This document shows positions 1-11,229 of a DNA stretch of 64,000 bases, one piece after another (position 1 is the first letter of the stretch; every line of letters begins with the position of its first letter). The stretch spans positions 1-64,000 of the forward strand of contig KV425611.1 of the NCBI GenBank assembly GCA_001632425.1, read 5' to 3'. A program made the position numbers and the translations under genes. This stretch comes from Neolentinus lepideus HHB14362 ss-1. Lineage: Eukaryota; Basidiomycota; Agaricomycetes; Gloeophyllales; Gloeophyllaceae. A model generated the notes under the pieces. That model was not told where the DNA came from. It searched no databases and was given only the letters and a program-made list of their open reading frames with translations.

Positions 1-810
1 AGTTCCTGGCTCCGAGCAGCACTCATCTGAGTATCCTCCAGAGATGCTTGATGGTGCCTGTGGGCAGCGAGGGCAAGCCTCAGCTTGCAGCATGTGGGCC
101 GTTGACTCAATACTCTCAATACCAGTTTTGACACCGTGGTCTTCAATGCCCACCAACATGAACACCCTTACTTACTGCGCATACACGTACACCAGCCTGC
201 CAACACCAATGCTTGTATATTTGCCCACATCGTCCGTGAGCTCCTAGTCATCTGACGGGGACCAGACAATCCAGCAGATGTCAAGTCTGCCAGATGCGGA
301 TGTGCCGACGCCCGTTGGAGCAGTTCCCACCCCTTTTTGGTGGGTTCAACGCTGTGAAGGTGGTGCAGCCGTTCGGTCCTAGCGAAGATATTGCCCTATG
401 CACTATGTATCTTTTCCCACCTCTTTTGGCATCGGCCCTGATGTCACCAAGCAGTGGTGCCAAACTATGTGGACCAAGCGGGATTCAGGAACAAAGGTGC
501 TTTTGTGCTTTCGTATTGTTAGGAGTGTAATTACACCCGATATTCGAGTGTTGCCTCTGTGGCCTCACTGAAACACCTTGATGGTGCCGTCAAATGATTC
601 TCTGTTTTAATACAAAGTGTGTATTGTATATTGCAGATACTCGTAGCATAATCAGCCGCAACATAACACTACTCCACACCACGGCAAGAGAAGGGACGGA
701 ATGGAATTCGTTGCTAGTTAGATGCCAAAAGGGGCGTACACGGTTATCCACGCGACGGCCTCACCTCAAGCTTCACCACTGCTGCACTATGCACTCTGTT
801 TTCTGATCGC

Positions 811-844
<34 letters not shown>

Positions 845-858
845 CATGCTTTTGCAAG
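1..858. other. Gene-free left margin
   Basis: Only short open frames without splice support or recognisable protein features are visible. The one structure is the TCTG microsatellite listed separately. Confidence 0.4.
811..844 (+). repeat. (TCTG)n microsatellite
   Basis: Eight uninterrupted TCTG units plus TC lie just before the first in-frame start of the gene-like region that follows. Confidence 0.95.
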
Positions 859-3264
859 ATGCCTGAGTACAGGGAACTATATGCTCAGAAAATCTACGCA
901 CAGCGCATCCTTGGAAAGTTCGGCACTGAAGACCTCCGGGTGAATGCTCTATGGGCAGATGCTGGGTCGAAAGATCTCGATGGATGTTCTGAAGATGAAG
1001 TGACACCTGAGTCCTGTGAGAGGGCTCAGAATGGCTTGGTCTATTCGTTGGATCATTCTTGTAAGGTAGTGCGGGGAACAGAAGGCCATCAAGCAGCGCT
1101 CTTTCCACCAATGTGGCGTAAACTCCGAGGGCAGGATCTCTGTGCAGCTATGTTTAGATTGACGCTGAAAGGTCCTGAGTCTGTTTCTTGCTCGGGCCGG
1201 AGGTTGACCTTCAATTTTGAATCACTGATTTTCACTGTAAGTACGAGAGTCACATCTTCCTGCCATGGCTTGATACATGGTATACCTTTGCAGCTGGCCC
1301 CTTTGACCCACACATCTATCCAATTTTACCCAAAGAAAGTGTGGGATGAATCGATCATGCCTATCCATAAGAAAGTGTGTTGCCTTGTTTCTTCGGACAT
1401 CACCCTTCATAACTTGCTTTGCTTCTGGTTGAAACAGCTCCGCAAGTATCATATTGCAATAGCCTTCGAATTCAAGAAGTTTGTCATGGCATTCCTCTCA
1501 TACGATTTGCTCTTTCAGGTCAGTATCTTCCTCTTCACCTGTTGTGATCCAATGGCTGACTACTGCTTCTAGCCTGGGTGGTATATGAGAATGAGCGATA
1601 TACCTCAACATCCTCCCGATGTTTATGAAGATTTTGCAGGTTTCATCAAGTCCATCGCATCATACCTGCAGGATCGCTTGAAGAAGCCAATGACTGGGAA
1701 GGGCAAATTCATCTCTGTCATGCGCTCCAGCCAGTCCATCTGGAGCAGGCTTGGTGTAGGTGTGTACACTGCCAATGAGATCATGGTGATGGCAGGTGCG
1801 ACTGATGGATGATGATACCTGTGTTCTGTGCGCTGATAAATCCAAAGGGCTGTCACAAGACCTGGAGGATATAGAAGTACTCCGGGTTCCTTCCCGACTG
1901 GCACGTGTCATTGCAGCACTCTATACCTTTGCCTACAGGACAAAGCATGATGATGATCTGTGGTGAGCTTATCCTTATGACTATTGGCTATTGGTTATTG
2001 CAGCAAGCTGATGTCTTATTCTTGAAGGGCGCTTCTGCGGCCAAGTCTCCATGGTGGTATTATGATGGCTCCAACTCGTGAACAGCGCAGTCGTTATGCA
2101 CGTTGGCTGTTAGCTTATGGGAAGTCTGAGTTGAGGTGTACTGTGATGCATGCTTCCCTTATTGATGACTATAATGTTTGTACTCTGCTCCCTCTTCTAC
2201 ACCAGTTATACTGATTACATTGTAACTCGTGGACCATGTCTACAGCAACGCCTTGATAACCTGAGCAAGCAAGGCAGTCTCTGGGCCAGGTCCACCATGG
2301 ATGATCTCTATGACCCTTTTGATCCTGCCCTGGTCGAGCCTGCCCTGCGAAGTAGTGAGTTCAACCTCGGACATCTCATCTTTGGTGAGGAGAAGTGGAT
2401 ATCCTTGGGAGGTACGAAGCCCACAGTGCTGGATCCTCTCACAAAGGTGTATCAGTCTCAACGTCAGTTAGCTTCCTGCTTCTCTTTGGTCCAGGGCTCA
2501 CACTGTAGCCACCAGTTTTCTTCATTGCTCAGAAGAAGAAGAAGACATTCCTGGATCTCGGACATTATGCGACCCTATTTGAAGAGGCTTTTCGAGAACG
2601 CCGTCGAAACCTGCGACTATTCAAGATGCCGAAGGCTGTGTTTACCTTGCTGCGTCCATTTCCAGCTAATTCAATTGCTTTCCCTGGGGATACAAGGTAA
2701 GAGCCATTACATGCGTGTGATCCAATTCTTATTATCCAGCTGAATTGTCTCCAGTGTTTCCAAATCTGCCAAATGTCATGAACTGCATGGTAACAAGAAG
2801 AAATCCTGGCTGTTACAGGACATCGTAAATCGTAGTAACACTGATGTGGCAATTGGTCCACTTGAATATTGTGGGCATGCACTGGTTGTGAACACACCTC
2901 ATGGGGAACGCCTGTGAGTCAGCTTCAGTTTTGTCGTGAATATTCACCAATCTCACTACCTCTTCTACCTCTTCTTAGGATTGCTACATGTCGGGCTGAC
3001 CCTTCTCTTCCAGAGAACCTCAGAGACCGTGAAATGCGCACACTGTTCCGTGTTCGGAACAAGATGGACCAATCCGGTGAACGCCGTGAGACAATGGCTC
3101 CGAACATGAAGCGGAAGGCGGATAATGAGGTGCGCAAGGTCCTTGCTGCGGTACCATGTACTCAATCTTCCCGAGAGGAAGTGAGTGCAGTGCCTCCAGC
3201 TAAAAAGTGTCGGTTGAATGCCGATCAGCGCCTATTGATAATTAATAAGGTGAATCTACTGTAG
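859..3264 (+). pseudogene. Unrecognised multi-exon gene, probably decaying
   Basis: Several protein-like stretches follow one another on the plus strand with plausible splice sites but changing frames. They are a segment from 859 ending near a GTAAGT donor at about 1240, a segment near 1585-1812, a segment at about 1813-1964 rich in acidic and charged residues, a segment near 2300-2700, and a lysine-rich carboxy-terminal stretch ending at 3264. Around 1808 the frame breaks: one frame ends at tandem TGA codons while the protein-like reading continues one base over. I do not recognise the family. The charged, low-hydrophobicity composition suggests a soluble, possibly nuclear protein. It could be an intact gene with introns I misplaced, but the break near 1808 favours a pseudogene. 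Confidence 0.35.
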
Positions 3265-3969
3265 ATAGCTACTCTCCTCAAGGTACATGAAAATCAATAC
3301 TTTGCTTATAAGATAGCCATAACTGTCGAAATTTCCATTTCATAATTACTGTCTCGTATTCAAGCTTACATGTACGACATTGCGCGCCCGCGTGTATCTT
3401 GAATTCTAGTCAAACACGCCCGAAACTGGAAACTGCTTCTAAAAATCTCACAAACTCAAGTGTAGGAACCGAGGTAATGTGATCGGTAAGCTTCCTTATA
3501 TCACCTGTATGCTATCTGTATGCTGCAGCCGTAAGGCGATATAAGCTAAATATAAGCCAATTATGTAAGAGCCTCTGTAATCTTATTTATGAATATATAT
3601 AGATATATCCGTAAGGAAAACGTAAGGACAAGGCTCTTGCTTGCAGCGCTTATCACAGCCTAGACCGCCTTAGCTATTCTTAGATAATCCTAAATAATCC
3701 AAATCAGGTTTATACTGCCTTATGCGGGTGATAGGCACCGGTAACCTGGTTCAGCCATTTGCTGATGGAGGCCATGGTTCTGCCCAATTTTGTTCTGCTG
3801 CAGTTCCCAGGGTCCCATCTATTCTGGATACATTGATGTATTTTTGGAAACAGGAAGGCGTTCCTCCTGAAATGTGAGCGTGTGTTCGTATGCCCTTCTC
3901 GTCCTCGTTTACAGCCCTCTTTACCCCCTCGCACCCGCCCCAGGTCTCCCTTGTCCTCTGCCCAGCAAA
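3265..3969. other. Intergenic, AT-rich
   Basis: No gene is supported. The right end should contain the promoter of the cupredoxin-like gene. I see no convincing TATA box there. Confidence 0.4.
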
Positions 3970-4672
3970 ATGCGCGCCGCGTCCTTCGCCATCGCTGCAG
4001 TAAGTCCTCCTCATGACGCAAATTTAGAACACCACTCACCCCATACAGCTGGCCGCCACCGTCGCCTCGGCGGCAGACATCGTGATCACCGTCGGCGGGA
4101 ACACCACCTCCAACGCGAGCCTCGTCTTCCAGCCCCAGCGCGTCGTCGCCCAGCTCGGCGACACCGTCATCTTCAACTGTCAGTCCGCCCCCCCCCACCC
4201 ACACTAACTAACCCACTAACCCACCCCTCCAGTCACGCAGGGCAACCACACCGCGACCCAAGCCGTGTTCAGCGAGCCGTGCATCCCCGCGCACGACGCC
4301 AACATCACCATCAACGGCTTCGACTCCTCCTTCCGCGACGCCGGCAACGGCACCGCCATCACCATCCTCTCCGTCCCCATCCTCCCGCAAAACGCCAACA
4401 CGACGATGTGGTTCTACGACTACAACACCTGCGGCCAGGGCGGCGTCGGCGTTATTAATAGCAATGAGAGCAGCTACGAGACGCTCGCGGGGTTTGAGAG
4501 GAATGCGATTCGGTTGAATGGGACGGCGGCGCATTCGAGCACGATAAGTAGGACGGCGACGGCGACGGGTACGACGCAGAGCGCGACGCAGAGTGCGAGT
4601 AGTGGTGCGGAGAGGGGAGTTGTTGTGGGCGTGCTGCCGCTGCTTGTCGCCGGGCTTGCTCTGGCGCTCTAA
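3970..4672 (+). CDS. Serine-rich, cupredoxin-like GPI-anchored surface protein
   Basis: Three exons (3970-3999, 4049-4178, 4233-4672) join in frame to 199 residues. Residues 1-18 form a signal peptide (short, hydrophobic, Ala-rich). The body starts ADIVITVGG and has a beta-rich plastocyanin-like pattern: VVAQLGDTVIFNF, then a GNHTATQ motif, an EPC segment, and a TMWFYDYNTC segment whose Cys would pair or bind metal. Several N-glycosylation sequons are present. A Ser/Thr/Ala-rich stalk (about residues 150-180) leads to a hydrophobic tail of about 18 residues, as in GPI-anchored wall proteins. Related proteins in mushrooms are annotated as extracellular serine-rich or cupredoxin proteins, and their exact role is not settled. 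Introns are 49 and 54 nt. The join is well supported because all three exons stay open and the family order is preserved. Whether copper is bound is inference. Confidence 0.85.
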
Positions 4673-4865
4673 CGCTCGGGCTTGCTCTGGCCCTCTGAAC
4701 ACTGAGCTTTTACACAGGACTCTCTACACCCCAAAACCAGCACACGTATATATACCCCCGTGGACACTTTCCTACCTATCCCTGCGGACACTTTTCTACG
4801 TACCCCTGCTTGATGACACTGACCTTTTATTTCTTGTTCTGCGCGTCCCCTTTGCTCGATACTAG

Positions 4866-5080
4866 TACTAGTATCCTTGTACCGTCTTCTCCCCGTTACT
4901 ATCCTTGTACCTCTCCCCCCCCTTTGCCACATTATCCTTGTACCCTCCCCCCCTTTGCCGACACTAGTCATCCTTGTACCGTCTCTTCTGTACCCCTTCT
5001 CCGCTGCCCTGTACCCCTTCTTTCCCCGCTGCCCTGTACCCTTTCCCCTTCTCCGCTGCCTGTACCCCCCGCCCCCACTA
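4866..5080 (+). repeat. Pyrimidine-rich degenerate minisatellite
   Basis: Imperfect repeats of a TCCTTGTACC / CTGTACCCCTTCTCCGC theme run for about 215 bp with a strong C+T bias on the plus strand. It immediately follows the cupredoxin-like gene and may lie in its 3' UTR. Confidence 0.75.
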
Positions 5081-5164
5081 CCCTTTTGTGTGTGCTTTAG
5101 ATATCGCTGTCTTTACACTGCCGTCGTGTCCGTGTTTGTTTGTTTGTGATCTGTACATGCTCGT

Positions 5165-5300
5165 ATATCCCGTATCCGTTGGTGCTACATATATCCCGTA
5201 TCCGTTGGTGCTACATATATCCCATATCCGCTGGTGCTACATATATCCCGTATCCGCTGGTGCTACATATATCCCGTATATATCCGTCGATGCCACGTAT
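5165..5300 (+). repeat. 26-bp tandem repeat, about 5 copies
   Basis: Four near-identical 26-bp units (5165-5190, 5191-5216, 5217-5242, 5243-5268) share a CCGTATCCGYTGGTGCTACA core. A degenerate fifth unit follows to about 5300. Confidence 0.95.
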
Positions 5301-6082
5301 TTGAGCCGATCGGCGTGCATAGGACATTACCCACTGCCCGTGTTCGTATGCATACTTGGATGCTCGTATATTCGTTGGTGCGACAATTGGATATTGAATA
5401 TTGAGGGGAGGTGGATGTGTATATGCGAGTGTACGAGACACTGCCTTACTTGGATCTCCTCCTGCACACCTGCGCACCATACCTACACACCTGCACAACC
5501 ACAAAACAATCAGCACACGACCAATTCAAATGAGACAAAGGGCAGGGTGAGGAGAGGAGAGGAGAGGAGAGGAGTCAGAGAGAAGATAAGTCTCGAGACG
5601 GCACTCGGGGGCGCGCAGCTATAGGCCCCCCGTTCGTGAGGGTACATATATGAGGGGTTGTCATCGTTTGGGAGGGGAGGGGGAAGAAGTGGGGAAGGAA
5701 GGGGGGAAGGGGTAAAAGGGAGGGGAGAGGTGCTTACAGATTGGTGAGGACGATCGGGGTTGTTCTAAGAGCCAAGCTGTGCATGACCGTGCGGTGCACG
5801 TGAGAGTGCGAGGCGGGGAAGGGGTGGATTGCTTCGAGGGGCGGCGATCGTCGGACGTCGCGTCTCATGTAAGTTAGGACGTCGGTGGAAGAGGTAAGGA
5901 ACTGAGCTAACTAGTCTGCCACACCTCTAAGCGGCCCGAGTACGAGAGCAGAATCGATCAACGCGACAATCCATCCCACGTGACGACTCAAAACAGAAGC
6001 CTCGCCCCATCTTCTCTTCGTCTCCCGCCCTATAAATTTGGGCCGCGCCATGGTGCGCTCGTAGTCGACGGTGAAAGTTGAG

Positions 6083-6987
6083 ATGTTCGGTGCGTCCGTC
6101 CCATATATGCCATTAGTGATTAGTGTAGTTATTGATATTATGGGATGTAGGCCCGTTCGTGAACTTTGCGCGGTGTGCGTATCCATCCATCCTGAATATT
6201 TATTCGAACTGATCATGATGCAGTCAACGCGGCCGACGCTGCCAGCGACGACGACCAGGCGGTCCTCCAGGTGGTGTCGATATGGCTCAATAGGCTGCAG
6301 CTCATCAGCGTCGTCGTGCGTGCCCAGTGTCTTTCCACTGCCTAGGACTAATGCACACCGGCCGCCTCACGCTAGACGACCTTCTTCGCAGGCATGGACG
6401 GCACCTTCCTCGGGTTCACCGCGCCCTTCACCGCCGACAAGGACGTGAGCGACACGTCGCAGCTCGTGCACGCGAGTCTAGCTGGCGCGCTCGTGTTTCA
6501 TCTCTTCGCAGGTGCGTCTCCCTTCCCTTTCCCCCTCCTTTTCCCTTTCCCATCCTCTCTCCCTTCTCGTCGCTGACGCACCCCAGCGATCATCTCCTAC
6601 ATCGCCTCCTTCGCCCTCATCCGCTTCCAGCTCGTCGACGCCGAAGGCAACGAAGTCACCCAATCCGCCCCCCCCGGCCTGCCCAAAGCCGAAGCCATCC
6701 CCCCCTCCGCCTCCACCTCCACCACCTCCTCGCGCATCCGCGTATCCCAAGTGCGCCTCCTCCCCTTCTCCCTCTCTCCCCGCCCCTCCCGCCCCCACCC
6801 GCAGCCCCCCATCCCCCTCCTCCTCTGGGTGCACACCGTCTGCATCGCGCTGTCGAGTCTGGGCTTCGTGCTCGCCGTGCTCGGCGTGATGAGCTACGTG
6901 TGGACCGCGCTCGCGAGCGCTGTCAAGATTTTTACGACGGTGTGTCTGGGGGTGTCGTTTGCGGCGCTCGGGTCCGTGTTGTTTTAG
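6083..6987 (+). CDS. Four-helix membrane protein, paralog of the 15.1-kb gene
   Basis: Exons 6083-6089, 6224-6315, 6376-6511 and 6587-6987 join in phase to 211 residues. The order matches the paralog at 15059: an amino-terminal acidic stretch, then a W-x-(N/D)-RLQLIS motif leading into helix 1 with a TTFFA core. Next come a short extracellular loop, helix 2 with an HLFAAI or HSFAAI core, a cytosolic Pro/Ser-rich loop, and helices 3-4 in the carboxy-terminal 70 residues. A 54-nt stretch (6751-6804) begins GTGCGC, ends CGCAG and is a multiple of three, so it may be an intron. Removing it gives 193 residues and matches the paralog better. The function is unknown. The protein is predicted to sit in a membrane with both termini on the same side. 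The first exon of seven bases is supported only by analogy. Confidence 0.65.
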
Positions 6988-7172
6988 GTGGAGGCGGAGG
7001 GGAGGGGGTGGTTTAGGCGGTGGGGTCGGTGTTTTAGCGTTGGGTCGGTGTTGTTTGAGGCGGTGGGGTCAGTGTTGTTTTAGGCTGGGGTCGGTGCGGG
7101 GGGCCACTGAGTTTGAGGGTGTTTGCTAATTATCTCCATCTCTTGACGACTTGCTATGACGCGACGATGCTT

Positions 7173-7260
7173 TTCATACCAGATTCAGACAGTGCTTTCA
7201 TACCGAATTCAGACAGTGCTTTCCATTCCAGATTCAGACCTCGCTTTCATACCAGATTCG
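7173..7260 (+). repeat. 25-bp tandem repeat, about 3.5 copies
   Basis: Units of the form TTCATACCAGATTCAGACAG with a TGCTT tail recur head to tail with one or two changes each. Confidence 0.9.
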
Positions 7261-8079
7261 AATTCAAGTATCATTATTATTAACGTAGACTGCAATTGCT
7301 CATCAATGTTAACGACTCCTGTTATGCCTGGCGGAGGTAAACTGTTTATTATCAGCGAGCAGCACATTTTGCATTTCGGACGAGTAACAGCCAACACGGT
7401 CCCGCTATATATCCTGCCTTATGGAATACTCTCTCACCGTTGCCCCCCTCCCTCGCTCATGAGGATTTTAGAGATCCGTCAGCCAATGGGGGGAGGTTTG
7501 ACAGGTCTTCTTCGGTATACTTTACGGTGTTCAGAGTAAACGATACTTTACGTTGGTCAGAGTAAACGGTCGAGTGGCCTTCCGGCGATCACGGGCAGGG
7601 TGGGTGAGAAACGCAGGCGACTGGATGTCCGCGCAGCCTCTAATTTCGCAGGGATGGGTGGCGTGCGCACGCAAGGGTGTGGGCAGCAAGTTCAAGTCGT
7701 CCAATGGAGGTAGTGCCCAGAGGGGAAATGGTGTATGGGCAGCAAGTTCGCCAGTGGATAAGGAGGTGAGAGACGGTAGCGCCCAGAGGGGATATGTTGC
7801 CGAGTCGCAATCTCTCAGCCCCGAGGTCTTGCGAGCTCAGAAACCGAGAGAGGGACGACTGAATCGCGGGCGAATCCGATGACGAGGAAGACGTGAGCGG
7901 GCGGGGGTCGGGGACGACTTGAAAGGGAGCGGGTCAAGTTGGACTCCGAGTCTTCGACCGCAGCGTAGTACCGGAACGAGCCCAATCAGATGGGAAGGAA
8001 ACCATCCGGACGTCACACATAATATTGGTCAGAGCAAAGCACATAGGAGGATAAGGACGACCAACACCTTCGGGCATAC

Positions 8080-8175
8080 AATGCTCAAGGCCCGTCTTGC
8101 ACGTCCTAGCCAACCCACGATGACCTCAAGGATCTCTGCGATTTTCCACGGCCTCCGATGTACTTTGCGATCAAC
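8080..8175 (-). pseudogene. Internally deleted F-box gene fragment
   Basis: On the minus strand the segment reads EIAEILEVI followed, in another frame, by LARTCKT. It matches the F-box start found at 13049-13279 but lacks about 36 bp between the two motifs (the part that contains the ISPRGTL stretch in the other copy). No further coding sequence is attached. Confidence 0.5.
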
Positions 8176-8670
8176 GAGAGACTTTTATTGTCCGGCCGAC
8201 GGTTGGGTAATAATAAGCGCTCGTGGAGGGACGTGAGAAATAGGATCAAGCTATCTGATTTGGCCGTGGCTTACCGAGTGTATGCGGCACTTCGCACCAC
8301 CTGTTTTCCTTCGTGCAAGATAACATGGACTAGTTGTGTTTGAACACAACCATTTGCTAAATGCTCACGTAATTAGTGAATGGAATTGCAACTCGAAGAT
8401 GTCGCCTCGACCTCAGACTGGCTGCAATTTTGTCGTCGAGCTCGACATCGTGACAGTAATGGTTGGCTCCAACGCGTATGTGCTAACCCAACTCATTTTG
8501 TATGGGATTGTCATGACATTCTTTCAGATATAATAATATTGTGTCCCGTTCAACCTGCAACGGATGAGGACATTAGCTGTGATCCATGGGTTACACTCCC
8601 TCGTCAAAGTTCTTCGAGTCTGAAGAAGATGAATTGAACGAAAGAAAAGGCAAAACACGCATAAAATCTA

Positions 8671-8709
8671 ATGTTTCTCTTCACCTGTGATAGAGGTGAA
8701 GAGAAATAT
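8671..8709. other. Perfect 13-bp stem hairpin
   Basis: TTTCTCTTCACCT (8674-8686) and its exact reverse complement (8694-8706) flank a 7-nt loop. Pairing continues outward for about three more base pairs with one G-T. It may be a transcription-end structure or the remnant of a small inverted-repeat element. Confidence 0.8.
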
Positions 8710-9006
8710 TATTAGACTGTATCTCCAGCTGCCGCCTCCTGCGTCGTATCCAGCCTTCGCGTCGAGTTGGATTCCACTTGGGCTTACATAAAATGCTCAC
8801 TGTAGATAGCGAGGTCGCTTTGCCCTTCCGGACGTTTGGACGATCCATTCATCGAGCGCGACTGTGAGTTCAGCTCGCGTTGCTGACATAAGGGAGAGTG
8901 GCTGGCACCGACGGTGTCGATGACGGCGGCTGACAGTTTCTATCAGGTATAAAAAGCGAACCGTCTCTCCACCTAGTTGAACTTCCACGTCGTACACAGA
9001 GAAATC

Positions 9007-11216
9007 ATGTCCTCGCTTTACAGCAGTCTCACCGACTTTAGTCGCTTGGTGCAGCGCATCTTCGACGGCCACGGCACTCCCTTCGCCCCCGACCCTGGTG
9101 GTTCCGGGTGCTTCGCTCCCCCCCACGTTCTCCGTCCCCAACAAGGACGCAACTCTATCCATCCGCTGACTACCTACGACCGCCTACTGGCACTCTTAGG
9201 GCTGGACCCTGCGACGGTGTCATTGCGTCGCTGGTCCTCGTCGTCGGTGTATTCGTCCTCTTCACCGCGATCGGCCCCTTCAACCGTACCAGACAAGGCG
9301 GGTTCCTTTCGGTAGCCTGGATCGTAGAGCTTATGTCCTATGTATTTCCTTTCCTCTCCATGGTCAGTTCCCTTCATCCCTTTCTTGAGTACAATATGTA
9401 TTGACAAAGGCTGCAGTTTCCCACTTTCCAGTCTGTGCTCTCGCGTGCCACCGTCTCTTCCTTTATCACTCAGGGACTCTTGTCCGTCCTTCCTGATGTA
9501 CAAGACCTCTTTTCCGAAGTCAGCATGGTAGCCAGTCTCGTGTCTGAGATATATGTAAGTGCTCGCGCCGCTATGGTAAGTCTATATGATATTTTGGTCA
9601 CTTGTTTGATCTATGAGCTAACATTTGTTTAGTTGAACCGAGTCCATTTAACACCATCATCCTGCATTTGTCCTACGCAAACTAACAAGACCATTGCCTC
9701 TGCGCAAGTCCTCTTGGAGACTGTTGCCGAAGATTGCACAGATGAATGCCCTGCCTCCGCACTTCCCGCCTCTCAATCCGCGGACGTGCTCGACATTGTT
9801 GAGTGTATCGGACGAGAACATCGCATCGAGAAAGGAAAGCAGAAGGAGGAGTATCGTCGTGAGTATTCTCGCTTATGCTCACGGAGAACAATGGATACTT
9901 GGTGTACGTGCAGCCACTATCCGCCGATATAAAACAGCGCGAGCTCCATCCTCACCTTCCGCGACTGCGTCCGGTCTTGAGGTACGAGCCTCAGGACTGC
10001 GAGAGCATCGTGCTGCTTCACATCGCCGTCTTTTCCTTGGTCGACAAGCTCTTCGTTCGTACTCTCTCATGTCTTTGATAGAGTCTGATTGCTCATCATC
10101 ATTACAGCCATTCGTCCCCGGCACACCAAGGCAGAGCGTCATCTTCCTATTAAGCAAGGCGGCCCTTCCGGCCTGACCTTAAGTGATAAAGCCAACATCG
10201 GGTGCGTGCCCGGCACCACACAGCTTGTCACCATACATCCGAACACTTCATCGCACCATGACATCCCGGAGCCTCAGGAAGACGGGGCCATTCCCAGACA
10301 TAAGTTGCAGGAGGCGGAGGATGGGCTTAACGATATGCGCAAGCTCAAATGTAGGCTTCGCAATATGGGTCGCGAGCGTGCTTGAGAGTTTAAATGTGAG
10401 TACCCTTGCACCTGCGTGTGTACATGTGTTTCATAATATAATGTGTCTTCAGTCATTAGTCAGGAGTACTCTGAGCTAGCCAGGGATCTTGCCCGCATGC
10501 GCGAGGAGCTCCAGAAGGATATCGAGGACACCCGGGATATCATATCCAGTCTCTTCATCTCCACGACTTCCATCGCGAACCACAGCGTCGCCGCCGCGCC
10601 CTTCGTCCCCGCCGACCCTGATACTGAAGATGACAACTGGGAAGTCGAGGTCGAGAGATGTGCTCAGAAGTTGGTAGAAGCAGAACGACCTGTCGAGGAA
10701 GGGACCTCAGAGTCTGAAGTGGCACATATTCTGCTATCGAAACAATCAGTCGCAGCTACCCGTCCCATACTCCGCACCGACGTGGTGAACGTCTATGAAG
10801 ATCGTGACTCTTGGCAACCCGACTTCCGCGAACATATCGCGAGGGGTCCGAGGGGTGCTCAGGCGATTAGAGAAGCAGATCAGCGCTTTGAGGAAAGTAT
10901 ACCTGAGGCCGAGAGCAATGCCCCTCCGCCTTCAGATCCTCAGGCAGCAGTCGAGTCGCCCCTATCTGACGTGGAAGACCTCTCCGTGTTCCCAAAACCC
11001 GACTTGCTTCGCAACCTCGCTGCTATCGACCCTACCGTGCTGTGCGATCGTGACTATCCTCCTGAACACAATTTACTCGACTTTGACTGGCAGCGTGGCA
11101 TGCAAACTCACGGCTCATTCCACCCCATCCACGCTCTCTACCAAAGTGCACAATGGCAACCTCTCAACAATACTGAGCCGCCCTTCAGTCATCTTTCCGT
11201 CTCCGACAGCTTCTAG
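9007..11216 (+). CDS. Hypothetical protein with hydrophobic amino-terminal segment and coiled coil
   Basis: I infer a gene of about seven exons. The start at 9007 opens MSSLYSSLTDF. A later exon, shifted in frame, encodes a strongly hydrophobic helix (core ASLVLVVGVFVLFTAIG) ending near 9361 at a GTCAGT donor. Middle exons near 9419-9590, 9633-9859, 9916-9980 and 10108-10350 follow with good donors and acceptors. The last exon, from about 10453 after an intron of roughly 100 nt, stays open to 11216. It begins with a heptad-rich coiled coil (ELARDLARMREELQKDIED) and continues as an acidic, Pro-rich tail. The layout suggests an anchor or scaffold at a membrane. I do not recognise the family. 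The 3' exon is secure, the 5' joins are tentative, and the exon 1 to helix join is unresolved. Confidence 0.5.
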
Positions 11217-11229
11217 CTATAATCATCCT

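Larger units (their letters stand above)
4673..6082. other. Repeat-rich intergenic region
   Basis: No gene is supported. It contains pyrimidine-rich minisatellite DNA (about 4866-5080), a 26-bp tandem repeat (5165-5300) and a GGAGA run (5551-5570). Open frames here are by-products of the repeats. Confidence 0.5.
6988..9006. other. Intergenic region with repeats and an F-box relic
   Basis: No intact gene is supported. It holds a 25-bp tandem repeat near 7173-7260, an F-box gene remnant near 8080-8175 and a strong hairpin at 8671-8709. Short duplicated stretches near 7680-7795 repeat a GGCAGCAAGTTC...GCCCAGAGGGG theme. Confidence 0.45.

Noticed and set aside
4208..4702. Long Arg-rich open frame opposite the cupredoxin-like gene
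   Set aside because: It is the antisense shadow of a GC-rich exon. Composition is extreme and the plus-strand gene explains the region.
6327..7016. Long Pro/Arg-rich frame over the first four-helix gene
   Set aside because: It crosses introns of the better supported gene and its composition comes from C-rich stretches.
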